This document shows, piece by piece, positions 25,308-34,463 of a stretch of DNA of 64,000 nucleotides. Positions within the stretch are counted from its first letter, which is position 1. Every line of letters begins with the position of its first letter. Location: NCBI RefSeq assembly GCF_001665685.1, contig NZ_LZTB01000119.1, forward strand, positions 62,001 to 126,000, in the 5' to 3' direction. Both the position numbers and the translations under genes were made by a program. The notes under the pieces were generated by a model. The model was not told the DNA's origin. It did not search any database and saw only the letters and a list, made by a program, of their open reading frames with translations. The stretch is from Mycobacterium sp. 852013-50091_SCH5140682 (GTDB lineage: Bacteria; Actinomycetota; Actinomycetes; Mycobacteriales; Mycobacteriaceae).

Positions 25308-26087
25308 TCATCTCGCGAGATCCCACTGGCCGAAATCGGGCGCCAGAACATCGTCCACGTCGACGTGTATGCCGTCGATGACGAAACCCGGGTCGGATGC
25401 GGTAACGACTTCCCTCTGGAAGAGCACGGCAGCCGGTTCACGCTCGCCCTGCGACCACGCCTTCGTCTGCCAGGCCCACCGATAGCCTGGGCTGCTCGAG
25501 GATCCGATGACACCGTCGGCGATGGCCCAGCCGCATTGGCGGCGTCCACCGTAGATGCCGGTGCGTGACACGCCGAGAACCGAGTTGATACCTCGAAACC
25601 ATTGCACTGCTGTGGATTTCCATGTGGCAGCGTCGATGTCCTCGTCGACACTGAAGAAGATGGGCGCCGACGCCGGGCCGCCGGCTGCGGTGTGCAGCCC
25701 CACCGCCGTCTGGGCATCGGCCGCACCTCCGTTGTAGCCGCGGGTGAAGTCCGACGGCGTCGGCCACCCGGGCTTGCCGAACTGGTAGCAGCTGACGACC
25801 TGCATTCCCGCCGCACGCAGGCGGTCGGCATAGTCGCGGGTGACGGGCTTGAAGTCAAACGTGGCTCCCGGCCGCAATTCGGATACATAGACCAGGGCTC
25901 CGCCGAAGCCGGCGGACTTGATCTGCTCAGGCTGGACCAGCCGGTCGGCGAAATCGACCAGTTGCAGGCCGTCGGCGGATGCTCGCGGTGTTTCGAGTGT
26001 CGCGGCCAAGGCGCCGGGAACGGCCAGCGCCGGCGCAAGCAGCGCCGCTCGTTTGAGGACTTCGCGCCGTGAAGCAGTTTGCGTCAC
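25308..26087 (-). CDS. Tat-exported DUF1906 (glycoside hydrolase-like) protein, Rv2525c type
   Basis: 259 aa from GTG 26087. The N-terminus (SRREVLKRAALLAPALAVPGALA) is a twin-arginine signal. The mature protein is the DUF1906/GH25-like domain: LQLVDFADRLVQPEQIKSAG, GMQVVSCYQFGKP, APIFFSVDEDIDAATW and IYGGRRQCGWA. The family includes M. tuberculosis Rv2525c, a Tat-secreted cell-envelope protein. The acidic DEDIDA stretch occupies the position of the catalytic acids in GH25 lysozymes. A TACGCT box 7 nt before the start suggests a leaderless mRNA. Confidence 0.88.
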   Translation of the reverse strand: MTQTASRREVLKRAALLAPALAVPGALAATLETPRASADGLQLVDFADRLVQPEQIKSAGFGGALVYVSELRPGATFDFKPVTRDYADRLRAAGMQVVSCYQFGKPGWPTPSDFTRGYNGGAADAQTAVGLHTAAGGPASAPIFFSVDEDIDAATWKSTAVQWFRGINSVLGVSRTGIYGGRRQCGWAIADGVIGSSSSPGYRWAWQTKAWSQGEREPAAVLFQREVVTASDPGFVIDGIHVDVDDVLAPDFGQWDLAR

Positions 26088-26094
26088 GCACGCC

Positions 26095-26100
26095 AGCGTA
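26095..26100 (-). promoter_or_regulatory. -10 box for a leaderless DUF1906 transcript
   Basis: On the minus strand TACGCT is followed by GGCGTGC (7 nt) and the GTG start at 26087. No ribosome binding site is present. Confidence 0.45.
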
Positions 26101-26350
26101 TCCGACCGTGACGGCCGCACCCCGTCCGTCGGTGCAACCCGGAGCCGGAGCCGACAGACAATGACCACCACATCGCGGGCTCGGACGCCAGGATGACGGC
26201 GCGTCGACCGAACCGAACGTCGCCGACTATTTGACAAGGCAGGCAGCAGCAACACATCGCGCTGTAACTGGCTCTGCCGCCGTCGGCGCCTCAAGTGTTT
26301 TCGTTCGCGACAATCGGACGCGAGACCGCCTGCGCGTCTTGGAAATTGGA

Positions 26351-26362
26351 GTAGTCGACTAC
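26351..26362. promoter_or_regulatory. 12-bp palindrome shared with the operon at 48754
   Basis: GTAGTCGACTAC, a perfect palindrome, 71 bp before the start of the unknown operon. With flanking GA the 14-mer GAGTAGTCGACTAC recurs (opposite orientation) at 48663-48676. Probably a regulator binding site. Confidence 0.55.
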
Positions 26363-26432
26363 GCATTCGATCCGGTCGGGCCGATGGCTACCTTGGCACC
26401 CAGATCAGATCCGCCGTGGGAGGAGACCACCC

Positions 26433-28910
26433 GTGACTACCTCATCCATGGAGAGCGAGTCCTACGCTCCCCTCTCCCCGTTCACCGAGATGTTCGACTT
26501 CGCCGAGCAGAGCGAAGCGTTCGGTGCTGCCGCAGAGAATACGGAATCATCAAGCAGTGCAGGTGGGTTCGAGTTCTTCACTGAATTGGAAAGCCCGTTC
26601 CGCTCCGCCTACGACGAAGTCGGTTCGGAGAGCTCCGATATCCACCGGGAGGCATACGACGAGGCTGTCTCGAGCCTGTACGAGAGCGAATTCTCAGAGG
26701 CGCTCTACGAGCTCGCGGCCGAAGCATCGTCGAGCATGTCCGAGCAGATCGGCGAGGCCTCCGCGAACGAAGCCGAACGCTACCTCGAGAACTACATGAC
26801 ACCGGTGGCACGCGAAGCAGAGAGCTTTTTGGAGCGCTACGCCGAACAGTATGCCCAACACGACATCTCACAGATCACCGAGCAAGAACTGGATCGCCTC
26901 TTCGAGACCATCCAGCCCAGCTTCGAACACCTCACACCCGGTGTCGAGAACTTCCTCGGGGGACTCTGGAAAAAGGCAAAGGCGGTCGCCGGAGGAGCAA
27001 TCCGATTGGCCAAGAAGGGAATTGCCGCCGTCGGAAAGGTCATCCCCCTCGGCTTCATCCTCAAGGGGCTCAAGAAGATCGTCCGGCCCCTGCTGAAGCG
27101 AGTACTCGATCTCGCACTGAGCCGACTGCCCGTATCGCTGCGCCCGGCCGCGAGGAAAGTCGCGACCAAACTGTTCGGCGTCGGCGAGACCGAGGGCGAA
27201 CTCGAGAGCTACTTCGGTGGCTCCGGCGAACAGGAAGCCGTCAGCACCGAACTCCAAGCACTCGCACACACCGACGTCGACTCCATCCAACACGAGATCG
27301 ACGCCAAGCTGGTCGGCGAACTCTTCGCCGAATCCAGCGAGAACTCAGAAGCCTGGATGTCCGGCGAGTCCGCTACCGCAGAATCCGAAACCGACCACCG
27401 GCTGGCCGAGCTCGACGCCGCCCGTGAGCGGTTCATCAACGAGATCTCCCAGGCCACCAACGAGGCTTCCATAAACGCGGCCATGGAGAACTTCATTCCG
27501 GCCATCATCGCGGCGCTGCGCCTCGGCATCTCGATCATCGGGCGCGACCGCGTCGTCGGATTCCTCGCCAAATACCTTGCCACGCTGGTACGCCCGTATA
27601 TCGGCCCCACGATCGCGACCCAATTGTCACAGGCCATCGTCTCGACCGGCATGAGCATGATCGGGCTCGAAGTTCCCGGCAACCAAACCCAATTGGCCGC
27701 TGAAGCCGTCGCGTCGGCGGTGGAAGGCACTGTTCAGCGGCTCACCGAACTCGAATCCGACACTTTCGAGGACCAGCACCTGCTGGAAGCGGTGGTGCAA
27801 GAAGCATTCGCCGAGGCGGCGTCAGAATCGTTCCCCTCCAATGTGATTCGTGAGCAGTACCAAGAGGTATCCACGAGGCTGCGGCATCGCGGAACGTGGA
27901 TTCTGCGTCCACGCAACGGACGTAAGCGCTACCGCTTCTATTCACGGCCGCTGGACGTGACGGTGACGCACCAGCTGGCCAAATCGGTGACGGGCTTCGG
28001 CGGAATTCACCTGGGCACCTTCCTGAAATCGCGGTACGGCGTCACCGGGCCCGTCGCGTGCAAGGCGTATCTGTTCGAGGCGATGGTCGGGACGAAACTC
28101 TCCACGATCGCACGCCTCGAGACCCATGTACCCGGCCTCGGCCCCACCCACCCGCGGGGCTGGCGCCTGTTCATACCGCTGACGCGGCACAATGCGACCG
28201 CGCTGTTCGGCGAGCCCGGCCTCGGTCGCGATGTGCCCAACCACTACCTGCATTCGCACCGCCGCATCGCAGTCCGGCAGCGGTTCGTCGTGCTCGTACC
28301 CCAGCGGACACCCACCACGGCACATCCGACGAGCCCGGGTACAACGGCGCATCCGGTACAGATGCGTGGTCACGCGAGCCAGGTGAACATCACGCTGGAC
28401 TTCCCGACATCCACTGCGCGCCTGTGCATTCACCTCGATGAGAGCGACGCGCAGGCGGTGGCCGCCTCGATCCGCCGCGGCGAATCGGTGACACCGGCAT
28501 TGATCCTGCTCAGGCGTGTCTACGTGGCCGGGGTCAAGAGCGTTCTTTCGGGAAATGCTTCCCGCCACGTCAAGATCGTCCACGAAGTGGCTTCGGAGGA
28601 GCAGTTCGTCGGTGGTGCGCTCAGTGCTATCGGGGCGAAGATCCTCGAGAAGCTGGCGGACAAGGTCATCGAGTGGATCGGTACGGCCGTCTCCGAGTAC
28701 CTTCAGCGCCGCAGACAAGAGTTCCTCACCGCGGCGGACAAGCCGGCCCAAGGGGTCACCATCGTCGTCGCCATCCGCCACGCGGGCGCGATGAAACTGC
28801 TCGACGATGCACTGCGCGGCAAGGGCCTGGGATCTATCACGGCGGTGGCACGGGCCATCCTGGGTTCACCCGAAGTCACCGTGCGTTCGGTAGCGGGCTT
28901 CCAGTCATGA
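26433..28910 (+). CDS. Large unrecognised protein with acidic N-terminus and cationic amphipathic segment
   Basis: 825 aa from GTG 26433 (GGGAGGAG upstream). Residues 1-170 are very acidic and Ser/Glu-rich, with LSPF and LESPF motifs. Residues 177-250 change abruptly to a Lys/Arg-Gly-hydrophobic stretch (GLWKKAKAVAGGAIRLAKKG, then KGLKKIVRPLLKRVLDLAL) resembling membrane-lytic or membrane-inserting helices. A second hydrophobic region lies near 350-430. Residues about 490-610 are a basic, aromatic domain (RKRYRFYSRPLDVTVTHQLA). There is no signal peptide. Fused acid shield plus cationic helices suggests a protein that is kept soluble and then inserts into membrane; that is inference. No family recognised. 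Overlaps the metallopeptidase gene by 4 bp. Confidence 0.75.
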   Translation: MTTSSMESESYAPLSPFTEMFDFAEQSEAFGAAAENTESSSSAGGFEFFTELESPFRSAYDEVGSESSDIHREAYDEAVSSLYESEFSEALYELAAEASSSMSEQIGEASANEAERYLENYMTPVAREAESFLERYAEQYAQHDISQITEQELDRLFETIQPSFEHLTPGVENFLGGLWKKAKAVAGGAIRLAKKGIAAVGKVIPLGFILKGLKKIVRPLLKRVLDLALSRLPVSLRPAARKVATKLFGVGETEGELESYFGGSGEQEAVSTELQALAHTDVDSIQHEIDAKLVGELFAESSENSEAWMSGESATAESETDHRLAELDAARERFINEISQATNEASINAAMENFIPAIIAALRLGISIIGRDRVVGFLAKYLATLVRPYIGPTIATQLSQAIVSTGMSMIGLEVPGNQTQLAAEAVASAVEGTVQRLTELESDTFEDQHLLEAVVQEAFAEAASESFPSNVIREQYQEVSTRLRHRGTWILRPRNGRKRYRFYSRPLDVTVTHQLAKSVTGFGGIHLGTFLKSRYGVTGPVACKAYLFEAMVGTKLSTIARLETHVPGLGPTHPRGWRLFIPLTRHNATALFGEPGLGRDVPNHYLHSHRRIAVRQRFVVLVPQRTPTTAHPTSPGTTAHPVQMRGHASQVNITLDFPTSTARLCIHLDESDAQAVAASIRRGESVTPALILLRRVYVAGVKSVLSGNASRHVKIVHEVASEEQFVGGALSAIGAKILEKLADKVIEWIGTAVSEYLQRRRQEFLTAADKPAQGVTIVVAIRHAGAMKLLDDALRGKGLGSITAVARAILGSPEVTVRSVAGFQS

Positions 28911-30169
28911 TCAGCCAGCAGGACTCCATCGTCTTTGAGCTCAGAGGCGAGATCGCACATTGGCAGACCGCGATGGTCGGCCTCAGCGACCTGGAGAACT
29001 TCGCCGCCACCAGCGCTTGGCAAGCCCTGGAACGGTACGTAGGCGTGGCGCTGCGCCGCCACCTGACCAGCCTCATCGGGGCTACCCAGCTCGAACTCGA
29101 CGCTCTGCAAACCGATCTGCGCGCAGCGTCCACAGTTGACGACCTTCGCCGCTGCCACGCCCGAGTCACGCGCTTCCGTCGTCGCTTTCTGCAACTCGAG
29201 ACCGTGCTGAGTTTCTACGGCAACGCTGTCCGTTCCCGAACGAGTGCGGCACTCGGCGAGCTCTTGCGGGCCTTCGACTTTCTCGCGGCACAGAGCATGC
29301 GGACCGCGTTACGTCCGCTCCGCCTCGAGACACCGCCGGTACTCGTCTATCTCGACAATGGATTGGGCGCGTCGATTCTGCGCGCAGGCTGGCGGGCGTG
29401 GGAAGGCGGATCACCGTCGCCGGCCGCAGCGATCAAACTCACCCGGTTCAACATGATGCGTCCGACCTCGATGCTGCACGAAGCCGGCCACCAGGTCGCA
29501 CACCTGACCGGATGGAACGACGAACTGACCACCGCTTTGCGGCGGGGTATCGCCGATCCGATCGTGGCCGAGATGTGGTCAGGCTGGGCGACGGAACTCG
29601 GCCCGGACCTTCTCGCGTTCGCGCACAGCGGATTCGGTGCGGTGGCTGCTCTGCACGATGTCGTCAACGATGTGCAGCGGGTGTTCTCGCTGCCGCTCGG
29701 AGATCCACATCCGATCGCATACCTGCGGGTGCTGGTGGGTGTCGAGATGTGCAGACGCTTCTACGGCACGGGCCCCTGGGACACGCTCGCACAGGCATGG
29801 CAGGGCGCCTACCCGCTCGCGGCCGCACCAGCCGCGGTTCGACCGTTGATCGAACGCAGCATCGAGTCGCTGCCGCGGATCGTCGAAATCGGCCTGCGGA
29901 CACCGATGCGGGCCTTCGCCGGGAAGGCCCTGTGCGATGTCGTCGACCCGGGTCGGGTGTCACCGGCCGCACTCGCCGAGCTGGAGCGCACTGCCGGAAC
30001 CGCGCTGACCATCTCGAGTCATTACCTGCAGTCCGAGGGACTGCGACTGTTGGCACTCGCGTCCTACAACGTGGCGGCCAAACCGGAAAGTGCCGCCACG
30101 ACGGCACGCGATTTCGAGACCTGGATGCGCCGGCTGGGAACCCTCACCGACGCGGCACAAGTAGCGTGA
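28907..30169 (+). CDS. Putative zinc metallopeptidase (HExxH) of the unknown operon
   Basis: 420 aa; ATG 28907 overlaps the previous stop (ATGA). The centre has HEAGHQVAH (His191, Glu192, His195) followed 35 residues later by WATELGPDLLAF, where Glu230 is a plausible third zinc ligand with Asp234 behind it, a gluzincin-like layout. The N-terminal 130 residues are helical (ELRGEIAHWQTAMVGL, RRFLQLETVLSFYGNAV). No signal peptide or transmembrane segment. It could process the 825-aa neighbour or an imported target. The zinc-site assignment is good; the function is inferred. Confidence 0.75.
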   Translation: MISQQDSIVFELRGEIAHWQTAMVGLSDLENFAATSAWQALERYVGVALRRHLTSLIGATQLELDALQTDLRAASTVDDLRRCHARVTRFRRRFLQLETVLSFYGNAVRSRTSAALGELLRAFDFLAAQSMRTALRPLRLETPPVLVYLDNGLGASILRAGWRAWEGGSPSPAAAIKLTRFNMMRPTSMLHEAGHQVAHLTGWNDELTTALRRGIADPIVAEMWSGWATELGPDLLAFAHSGFGAVAALHDVVNDVQRVFSLPLGDPHPIAYLRVLVGVEMCRRFYGTGPWDTLAQAWQGAYPLAAAPAAVRPLIERSIESLPRIVEIGLRTPMRAFAGKALCDVVDPGRVSPAALAELERTAGTALTISSHYLQSEGLRLLALASYNVAAKPESAATTARDFETWMRRLGTLTDAAQVA

Positions 30170-30182
30170 AAGGGATTGGGCC

Positions 30183-30779
30183 ATGGCAATATCAACGTCG
30201 GAGACCGGACGTGGCGCCGGCGGCGGACAACCTTCTGCCGGCAACGGCCACCAGGGCAGGGACAATGAAGCGCTCGCAAGAGCGCTCTGCGAATTCGGAA
30301 ACCAGCTCAACGCGGGCAATCAGACGCTCCTGGATCAGCTGATCCGTGCCCTCGACACCCGGTTCGTCCTGCCCGGCACCGAGTACACCGCCGAGGAACG
30401 ACAGATCGTCAACGCGTATGCGTCACTGCGACAACAACTGGCAGGCCCCGACGATGACGACCTGATCGGCCCCGGGCGGCTGGTCTCGTTGCACGTCTAC
30501 GCGTGCGAGACACCGCCGGTCGTTGTGTTCGTACTTCAATCTGCAGCTGCCGCAGACGATGTCGCATTCCCCACCGGCGTCGACGGCCGCGTGCTCAACG
30601 CGGTGCCGACGCTGTTGACGGACCGCTTCGCCAGTTCACCCGGCGGGTGCCAACGGTACAAGGCTGTGATACCAGACGGCGCAACGACCGGACCCGTGAC
30701 CGTTCGCACGACTGCCGAGGAATACTTCACCACCACGTTCGATGTGCACATTCCCACCACAAGAGGAGCAGTCCAATGA
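30183..30779 (+). CDS. Unrecognised 198-aa protein of the operon
   Basis: Starts 13 bp after the metallopeptidase stop. The first 35 residues are Gly/Ser/Asn-rich and probably disordered, then a helical part (EALARALCEFGNQLNAGNQT, LLDQLIRALDTRF). The C-terminal half (about 95-195) looks beta-rich: GPGRLVSLHVYACETPPVVV, YFTTTFDVHIP. No signal peptide, no catalytic motif recognised. Its stop is nested in the start of the next gene (ATGATG), so the stoichiometry of the two is probably linked. Confidence 0.65.
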   Translation: MAISTSETGRGAGGGQPSAGNGHQGRDNEALARALCEFGNQLNAGNQTLLDQLIRALDTRFVLPGTEYTAEERQIVNAYASLRQQLAGPDDDDLIGPGRLVSLHVYACETPPVVVFVLQSAAAADDVAFPTGVDGRVLNAVPTLLTDRFASSPGGCQRYKAVIPDGATTGPVTVRTTAEEYFTTTFDVHIPTTRGAVQ

Positions 30780-32014
30780 TGCTCGCACTGGCCCGTTGGT
30801 TCGCCGCTGTCGAACGTGCCAATGGCACAACGGATCCCATAGACCAGGCCACCAAGGCCGCCAACGATGTCTTCGCACTGCACCCAGAGCAGATCCTCCG
30901 GTTCCTCGAGGAATCATGGGCGTACGGAAGTCAATCACTGCCGGGCTTTCAGCTGCCGCCGGAACTGCTCTACGGCCAGGTGCCCGGGTTCGAATCCGGT
31001 CTCCACAAACGGCTGAGCACGGTCAACGGCACCATCTACGGCACCCTGCCCACCTGGGGCTCGGCACCGCCGGCCGACTCCGGAACGGGAGCGCGCTGGG
31101 ACCACCTCATCTACGCCTATCTCATCGAGAACACGCGTCTGCTCCCGATCTTCTTCCGGGTGGTCACCGAGTTCCTGCACGGCGAGCGTCTCGAAGTACC
31201 GTCGCCGACCACCCAACAGTGGCTGAGAACCACCGAGGCACTGTTCATGCGCGACCTCCCGTCCCGGTCGATCGGAGCGATCACCAGCTCGGTCCGGCCC
31301 GATCTGGAGGCCACCCGGCGAAACGCCTACTACCGACTGTTCGGCGTCGACCTCAATCACGGAGCCAACAACGGAGCCCCCTACAGCTACGTACGAGCCC
31401 AAGCCGCCAACACCGGCCTCATCCGAACCTTCGAGGACTTCCTTCGCGAGGTGTGGACGGCATCGGAGAACTACCGAAATACCAGTGGCGTCAACAGCAA
31501 AGACGACGCCGCCATCGCGACGCATGCCCGGGACATGCAGGACATGCTGACCACGCGTCGCCGCTTCGGCAACCTGGCGCGCGAAGAGTTCGTGATCGTC
31601 AGCATGCTGTCCTGGTTCGACCTGACGCTCGAATCGAACAATTCCGTCGTCGTCGATCTCAAGGCCACCGCTGCGAGCCCCGAAGAGCGGCTCCGGAAGA
31701 TCGGCGAGCGCGTCGGACTCGCACCGCACGCGCAATCGGAAAGCTTCTTCCGGCTCGCGCCAAGAATGTCACCGCTGTTCCGGCACATCGAGGAGGGGCG
31801 ATACAACTCGATCACCGCGGTCAGCGCGCTCTATGCCGACCCGTCCTCGGGTCCGCCGAACCAGCTCCGCCGCGACATGCTCGACGTCATCAACCAGTGG
31901 TCGGTCGCGACGGGCCGCGACATGAAGGCCAAGCGCACCACGCCGACACCGCGAACCGCTCCCGTCAACGGGCGGGCTCTGCTGGCAGTCGGAAATGGCG
32001 CTGCCGCACGGTGA
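30776..32014 (+). CDS. Unrecognised 412-aa protein closing the operon
   Basis: ATG 30776 (AGAGGAG upstream) overlapping the previous stop. The protein is mainly helical, soluble and without signal peptide or known domain. Recognisable stretches include LHPEQILRFLEESWAYGSQ (about residue 35), TSSVRPDLEATRRNAYYRLF (about 170) and REEFVIVSMLSWFDLTLES (about 275). The last 35 residues are basic and Pro/Thr-rich. It ends directly against the convergent methyltransferase gene. Tight coupling of all four genes (overlaps 4, gap 13, overlap 4) argues for a multi-protein system. Confidence 0.7.
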   Translation: MMLALARWFAAVERANGTTDPIDQATKAANDVFALHPEQILRFLEESWAYGSQSLPGFQLPPELLYGQVPGFESGLHKRLSTVNGTIYGTLPTWGSAPPADSGTGARWDHLIYAYLIENTRLLPIFFRVVTEFLHGERLEVPSPTTQQWLRTTEALFMRDLPSRSIGAITSSVRPDLEATRRNAYYRLFGVDLNHGANNGAPYSYVRAQAANTGLIRTFEDFLREVWTASENYRNTSGVNSKDDAAIATHARDMQDMLTTRRRFGNLAREEFVIVSMLSWFDLTLESNNSVVVDLKATAASPEERLRKIGERVGLAPHAQSESFFRLAPRMSPLFRHIEEGRYNSITAVSALYADPSSGPPNQLRRDMLDVINQWSVATGRDMKAKRTTPTPRTAPVNGRALLAVGNGAAAR

Positions 32015-32827
32015 CTAGCTGATCGCCCGCGCGATCCCCTGCACGGCCCGCAGCCTGCCGTCGGTGAGCCCGGCAGTGAGGTTGTGGGCCTTGCGCGCGA
32101 AGTCGGGGACGAAGGCGTGCAGCCCGAGCGGCGTGACGGGCTGCGACAGCACCGTCTGCATCACCGCGCTTGCCTGCTCGGTGAGGTCATTCCATTGTTC
32201 GACGGCGAACCCTGACGATTCGACCGCAACGCGCAAATCATCGGGTGTGGCCAAGTGACTGACGCCGGCTTCATCGGCCCACGGCAACGGAAACTCCGGC
32301 TCATCACCCTGCCCACGCGTGATGTCCCACAACGCCAAGACTCCCCCGTCATGCAACACCCGGCGGGCTTCCCGGTACAGCGCGGCCTTGTCGGCCACGT
32401 TCATCTGGACATGTTGGCTCACCACGGCGTGAAACGTGTTGTCGGCGAAGGGCAGAGCGGTGACGTCGCCCGCCTGAACCGTTATCCGGTCATCCAGTCC
32501 CACAAGCTGATTGAGCCAGCGGGCGGTATCGCAGTACTCCTCGGTCAGATCGACTGCCGTCACTTCAGAGCCGTACCGGTCGACGATGTAGCGCGCAGTG
32601 CCGCCTACCCCACTGCCCGCGTCGAGCACTGCGGTGCTGCTGGTGATCCCGGCGAGCTCGATCAGTCGACTGGTGGCGATGCGGCCCATGGTGTGGAAAT
32701 CCTCGAGCACTCCCAGATCCGCGGGCCGCAGGTGATCGAGGTCGAGCCCCGCACTGGTGAGGGCGCGCTCGATGTTGCGCCGGGACAGGCCGGTCGCATA
32801 CTGGTCGTCAATGCGAGTGGTCGCCAT
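32015..32827 (-). CDS. SAM-dependent methyltransferase (class I, type 11)
   Basis: 270 aa; ATG 32827 with GAAAGG upstream. Motif I VLDAGSGVGGTARYI (about 67-81), acidic motif II TAVDLTEEYCDTARWLN, post-I LPFADNTFHAVVSQHVQMNV and motif III REARRVLHDGGVLALWDI are all present. The pattern resembles sarcosine/dimethylglycine, ubiquinone or sterol-type small-molecule methyltransferases. Its C-terminal 80 residues have no extra domain. Divergent from the lipoprotein gene at 32924. Acceptor not identifiable. Confidence 0.88.
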   Translation of the reverse strand: MATTRIDDQYATGLSRRNIERALTSAGLDLDHLRPADLGVLEDFHTMGRIATSRLIELAGITSSTAVLDAGSGVGGTARYIVDRYGSEVTAVDLTEEYCDTARWLNQLVGLDDRITVQAGDVTALPFADNTFHAVVSQHVQMNVADKAALYREARRVLHDGGVLALWDITRGQGDEPEFPLPWADEAGVSHLATPDDLRVAVESSGFAVEQWNDLTEQASAVMQTVLSQPVTPLGLHAFVPDFARKAHNLTAGLTDGRLRAVQGIARAIS

Positions 32828-32910
32828 GGCTGTGGCCTTTCGTTCCGGCAGGCAGACGTGTTCACGTTCAACGGGAACCGGCAGCCCGAACTTCCCCCGC
32901 GGGGCCCGGC

Positions 32911-32916
32911 TACCGT
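32911..32916 (+). promoter_or_regulatory. -10 box for a leaderless lipoprotein transcript
   Basis: TACCGT followed by TGGTCCC (7 nt) and GTG 32924; no ribosome site between. Confidence 0.5.
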
Positions 32917-32923
32917 TGGTCCC

Positions 32924-34447
32924 GTGTCGAGATCGCGCGTCCCCCGCGTATGCGCCACGGCGGCCGCCTTGCTGGCCCTTGGCGCGGCGACTTCGTGTGG
33001 ACAGCCGCCGTCACCCCCGGCGGCTACCACCACCTCGACACACCCCGCGCCAATCACAACCACACCCACGACCGCGCCGGCGCCCGTGCCCGTCGTTCCC
33101 GAAGGGGATTTCACGCCCGTCGCCGAGCTGGTAGACGATTCGATCGCGGCGCACCGGCTGCCCGGCGCAGTGGTTCAGATCGGGCACGGCGGTAACGTCG
33201 TCTTCCGCCAGGCGTTCGGCTCGCGCAAGCTTCCGGACGAACCCGGGCTCGACGGAGCGCCGGCACCGGCTGAGCCGATGACCGAGGACACTCTGTTCGA
33301 TCTGGCGTCGCTGACGAAGAGCCTCGCGACCACCGTCGCGGTCCTCCAGCTCTACGAACAGGGCCGCATTCAGATCGACGACCCCGTCCAGAAATACCTA
33401 CCCGAGTTCAACCCGGCGAATGACCCACGACGCGCCCAGGTGACACTGCGCATGTTGCTGACGCACACCTCAGGCATCGCAGGAGATCTGAGCCTGGACG
33501 GCCCCTGGGGGCTGGACCGCGCCGACAAAGCCCAAGGCATTCACCGGGCACTCGCCGCGTGGGTGGTGTTCGACCCGGGAACGCGCTTCCACTACTCCGA
33601 CATCAACTTCATCATCCTCGGGACACTGGTCGAGAGGATCACCGGGCAAACACTGGATACGTACGTGCCGCGCAACGTCTTTGGACCGCTGGGCATGGCC
33701 GACACCCACTACCTTCCCGCGGATAAGGCGTGCGGTCCACACCAGATTCGCGGTACCGCAATCGTTTTCGACAAGACCGCGCCGAAGGAAGGCACGTGCC
33801 CGGCCGGCACCTGGAGTACTGATCTCTTGGCGCGGATCGCGCCCACCGCGCACGACGGCGATACCCCGGGCCTCAACCCCGACTTCGGCCAGTTGCTGCG
33901 CGGCACGGTGCATGACCCCACGGCCCGCCGCATGGGCGGCGTGAGCGGCAGCGCCGGGGTGTTCTCGACGGTGCAAGACGTCGGCCGGTACGCGCAGGCC
34001 CTACTCGACCGACTTGCCGGACGCCCCAGCCCGTTCCCGCTGCAGCAATCCACGCTGGAATCGATGACGACGCCACAGCAACCCGGGCACAACCCCGCCC
34101 AGCTGCAGGCCGCCAACGACGCGACCCGGCGAGCCGTCGAAAACACGCCCAACACAACAGATCCCCTGCTCGCGCCGAGCTATCCGGCGATCGCAGGCCA
34201 AGACCTCCGCGGCTTCGGCTGGGATATCGACACCGAGCAGTCCCGCCCGCGGGGCATGCTCTTCCCGATCGGCAGCTTCGGCCATACCGGCTTCACCGGG
34301 GTGTCGCTGTGGATCGACCCCGGCTCGAATACCTACGTGATCGTCCTGGCGAACGTGATCCACCAGCCTGGCGGACCGCCGATCGTGAAGCTCAGCGGCG
34401 ACATCGCCACCACGACCGCGCGGATCCTGCATCTGTACGGCACGTAA
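32924..34447 (+). CDS. Lipoprotein of the serine beta-lactamase/esterase (class C) fold
   Basis: 507 aa from GTG 32924. The signal peptide ends in the lipobox LGAATSC, followed by a Pro/Thr-rich linker (to about 60). The catalytic fold has Ser129-x-x-Lys132 (SLTK), Tyr224 in HYSD (YxN-equivalent), and His454-Thr455-Gly456 (HTG in place of KTG). This is the class C beta-lactamase/penicillin-binding-protein-like esterase family, anchored outside the membrane. Compared with typical 380-aa domains there is an insert of about 60 residues near 330-400. Likely an envelope esterase or D-aminopeptidase; a role in beta-lactam resistance is not implied. Confidence 0.85.
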   Translation: MSRSRVPRVCATAAALLALGAATSCGQPPSPPAATTTSTHPAPITTTPTTAPAPVPVVPEGDFTPVAELVDDSIAAHRLPGAVVQIGHGGNVVFRQAFGSRKLPDEPGLDGAPAPAEPMTEDTLFDLASLTKSLATTVAVLQLYEQGRIQIDDPVQKYLPEFNPANDPRRAQVTLRMLLTHTSGIAGDLSLDGPWGLDRADKAQGIHRALAAWVVFDPGTRFHYSDINFIILGTLVERITGQTLDTYVPRNVFGPLGMADTHYLPADKACGPHQIRGTAIVFDKTAPKEGTCPAGTWSTDLLARIAPTAHDGDTPGLNPDFGQLLRGTVHDPTARRMGGVSGSAGVFSTVQDVGRYAQALLDRLAGRPSPFPLQQSTLESMTTPQQPGHNPAQLQAANDATRRAVENTPNTTDPLLAPSYPAIAGQDLRGFGWDIDTEQSRPRGMLFPIGSFGHTGFTGVSLWIDPGSNTYVIVLANVIHQPGGPPIVKLSGDIATTTARILHLYGT

Positions 34448-34463
34448 CCGCCGAACGCCGAAG

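Larger units (their letters stand above)
26088..26432. promoter_or_regulatory. 345-bp divergent region upstream of the unknown operon
   Basis: No gene is seen. Leftward it holds the TACGCT box (26095-26100) of the DUF1906 gene. Rightward it holds TTGACA at 26231-26236 and the palindrome at 26351-26362, and GGGAGGAG just before GTG 26433. Confidence 0.5.
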
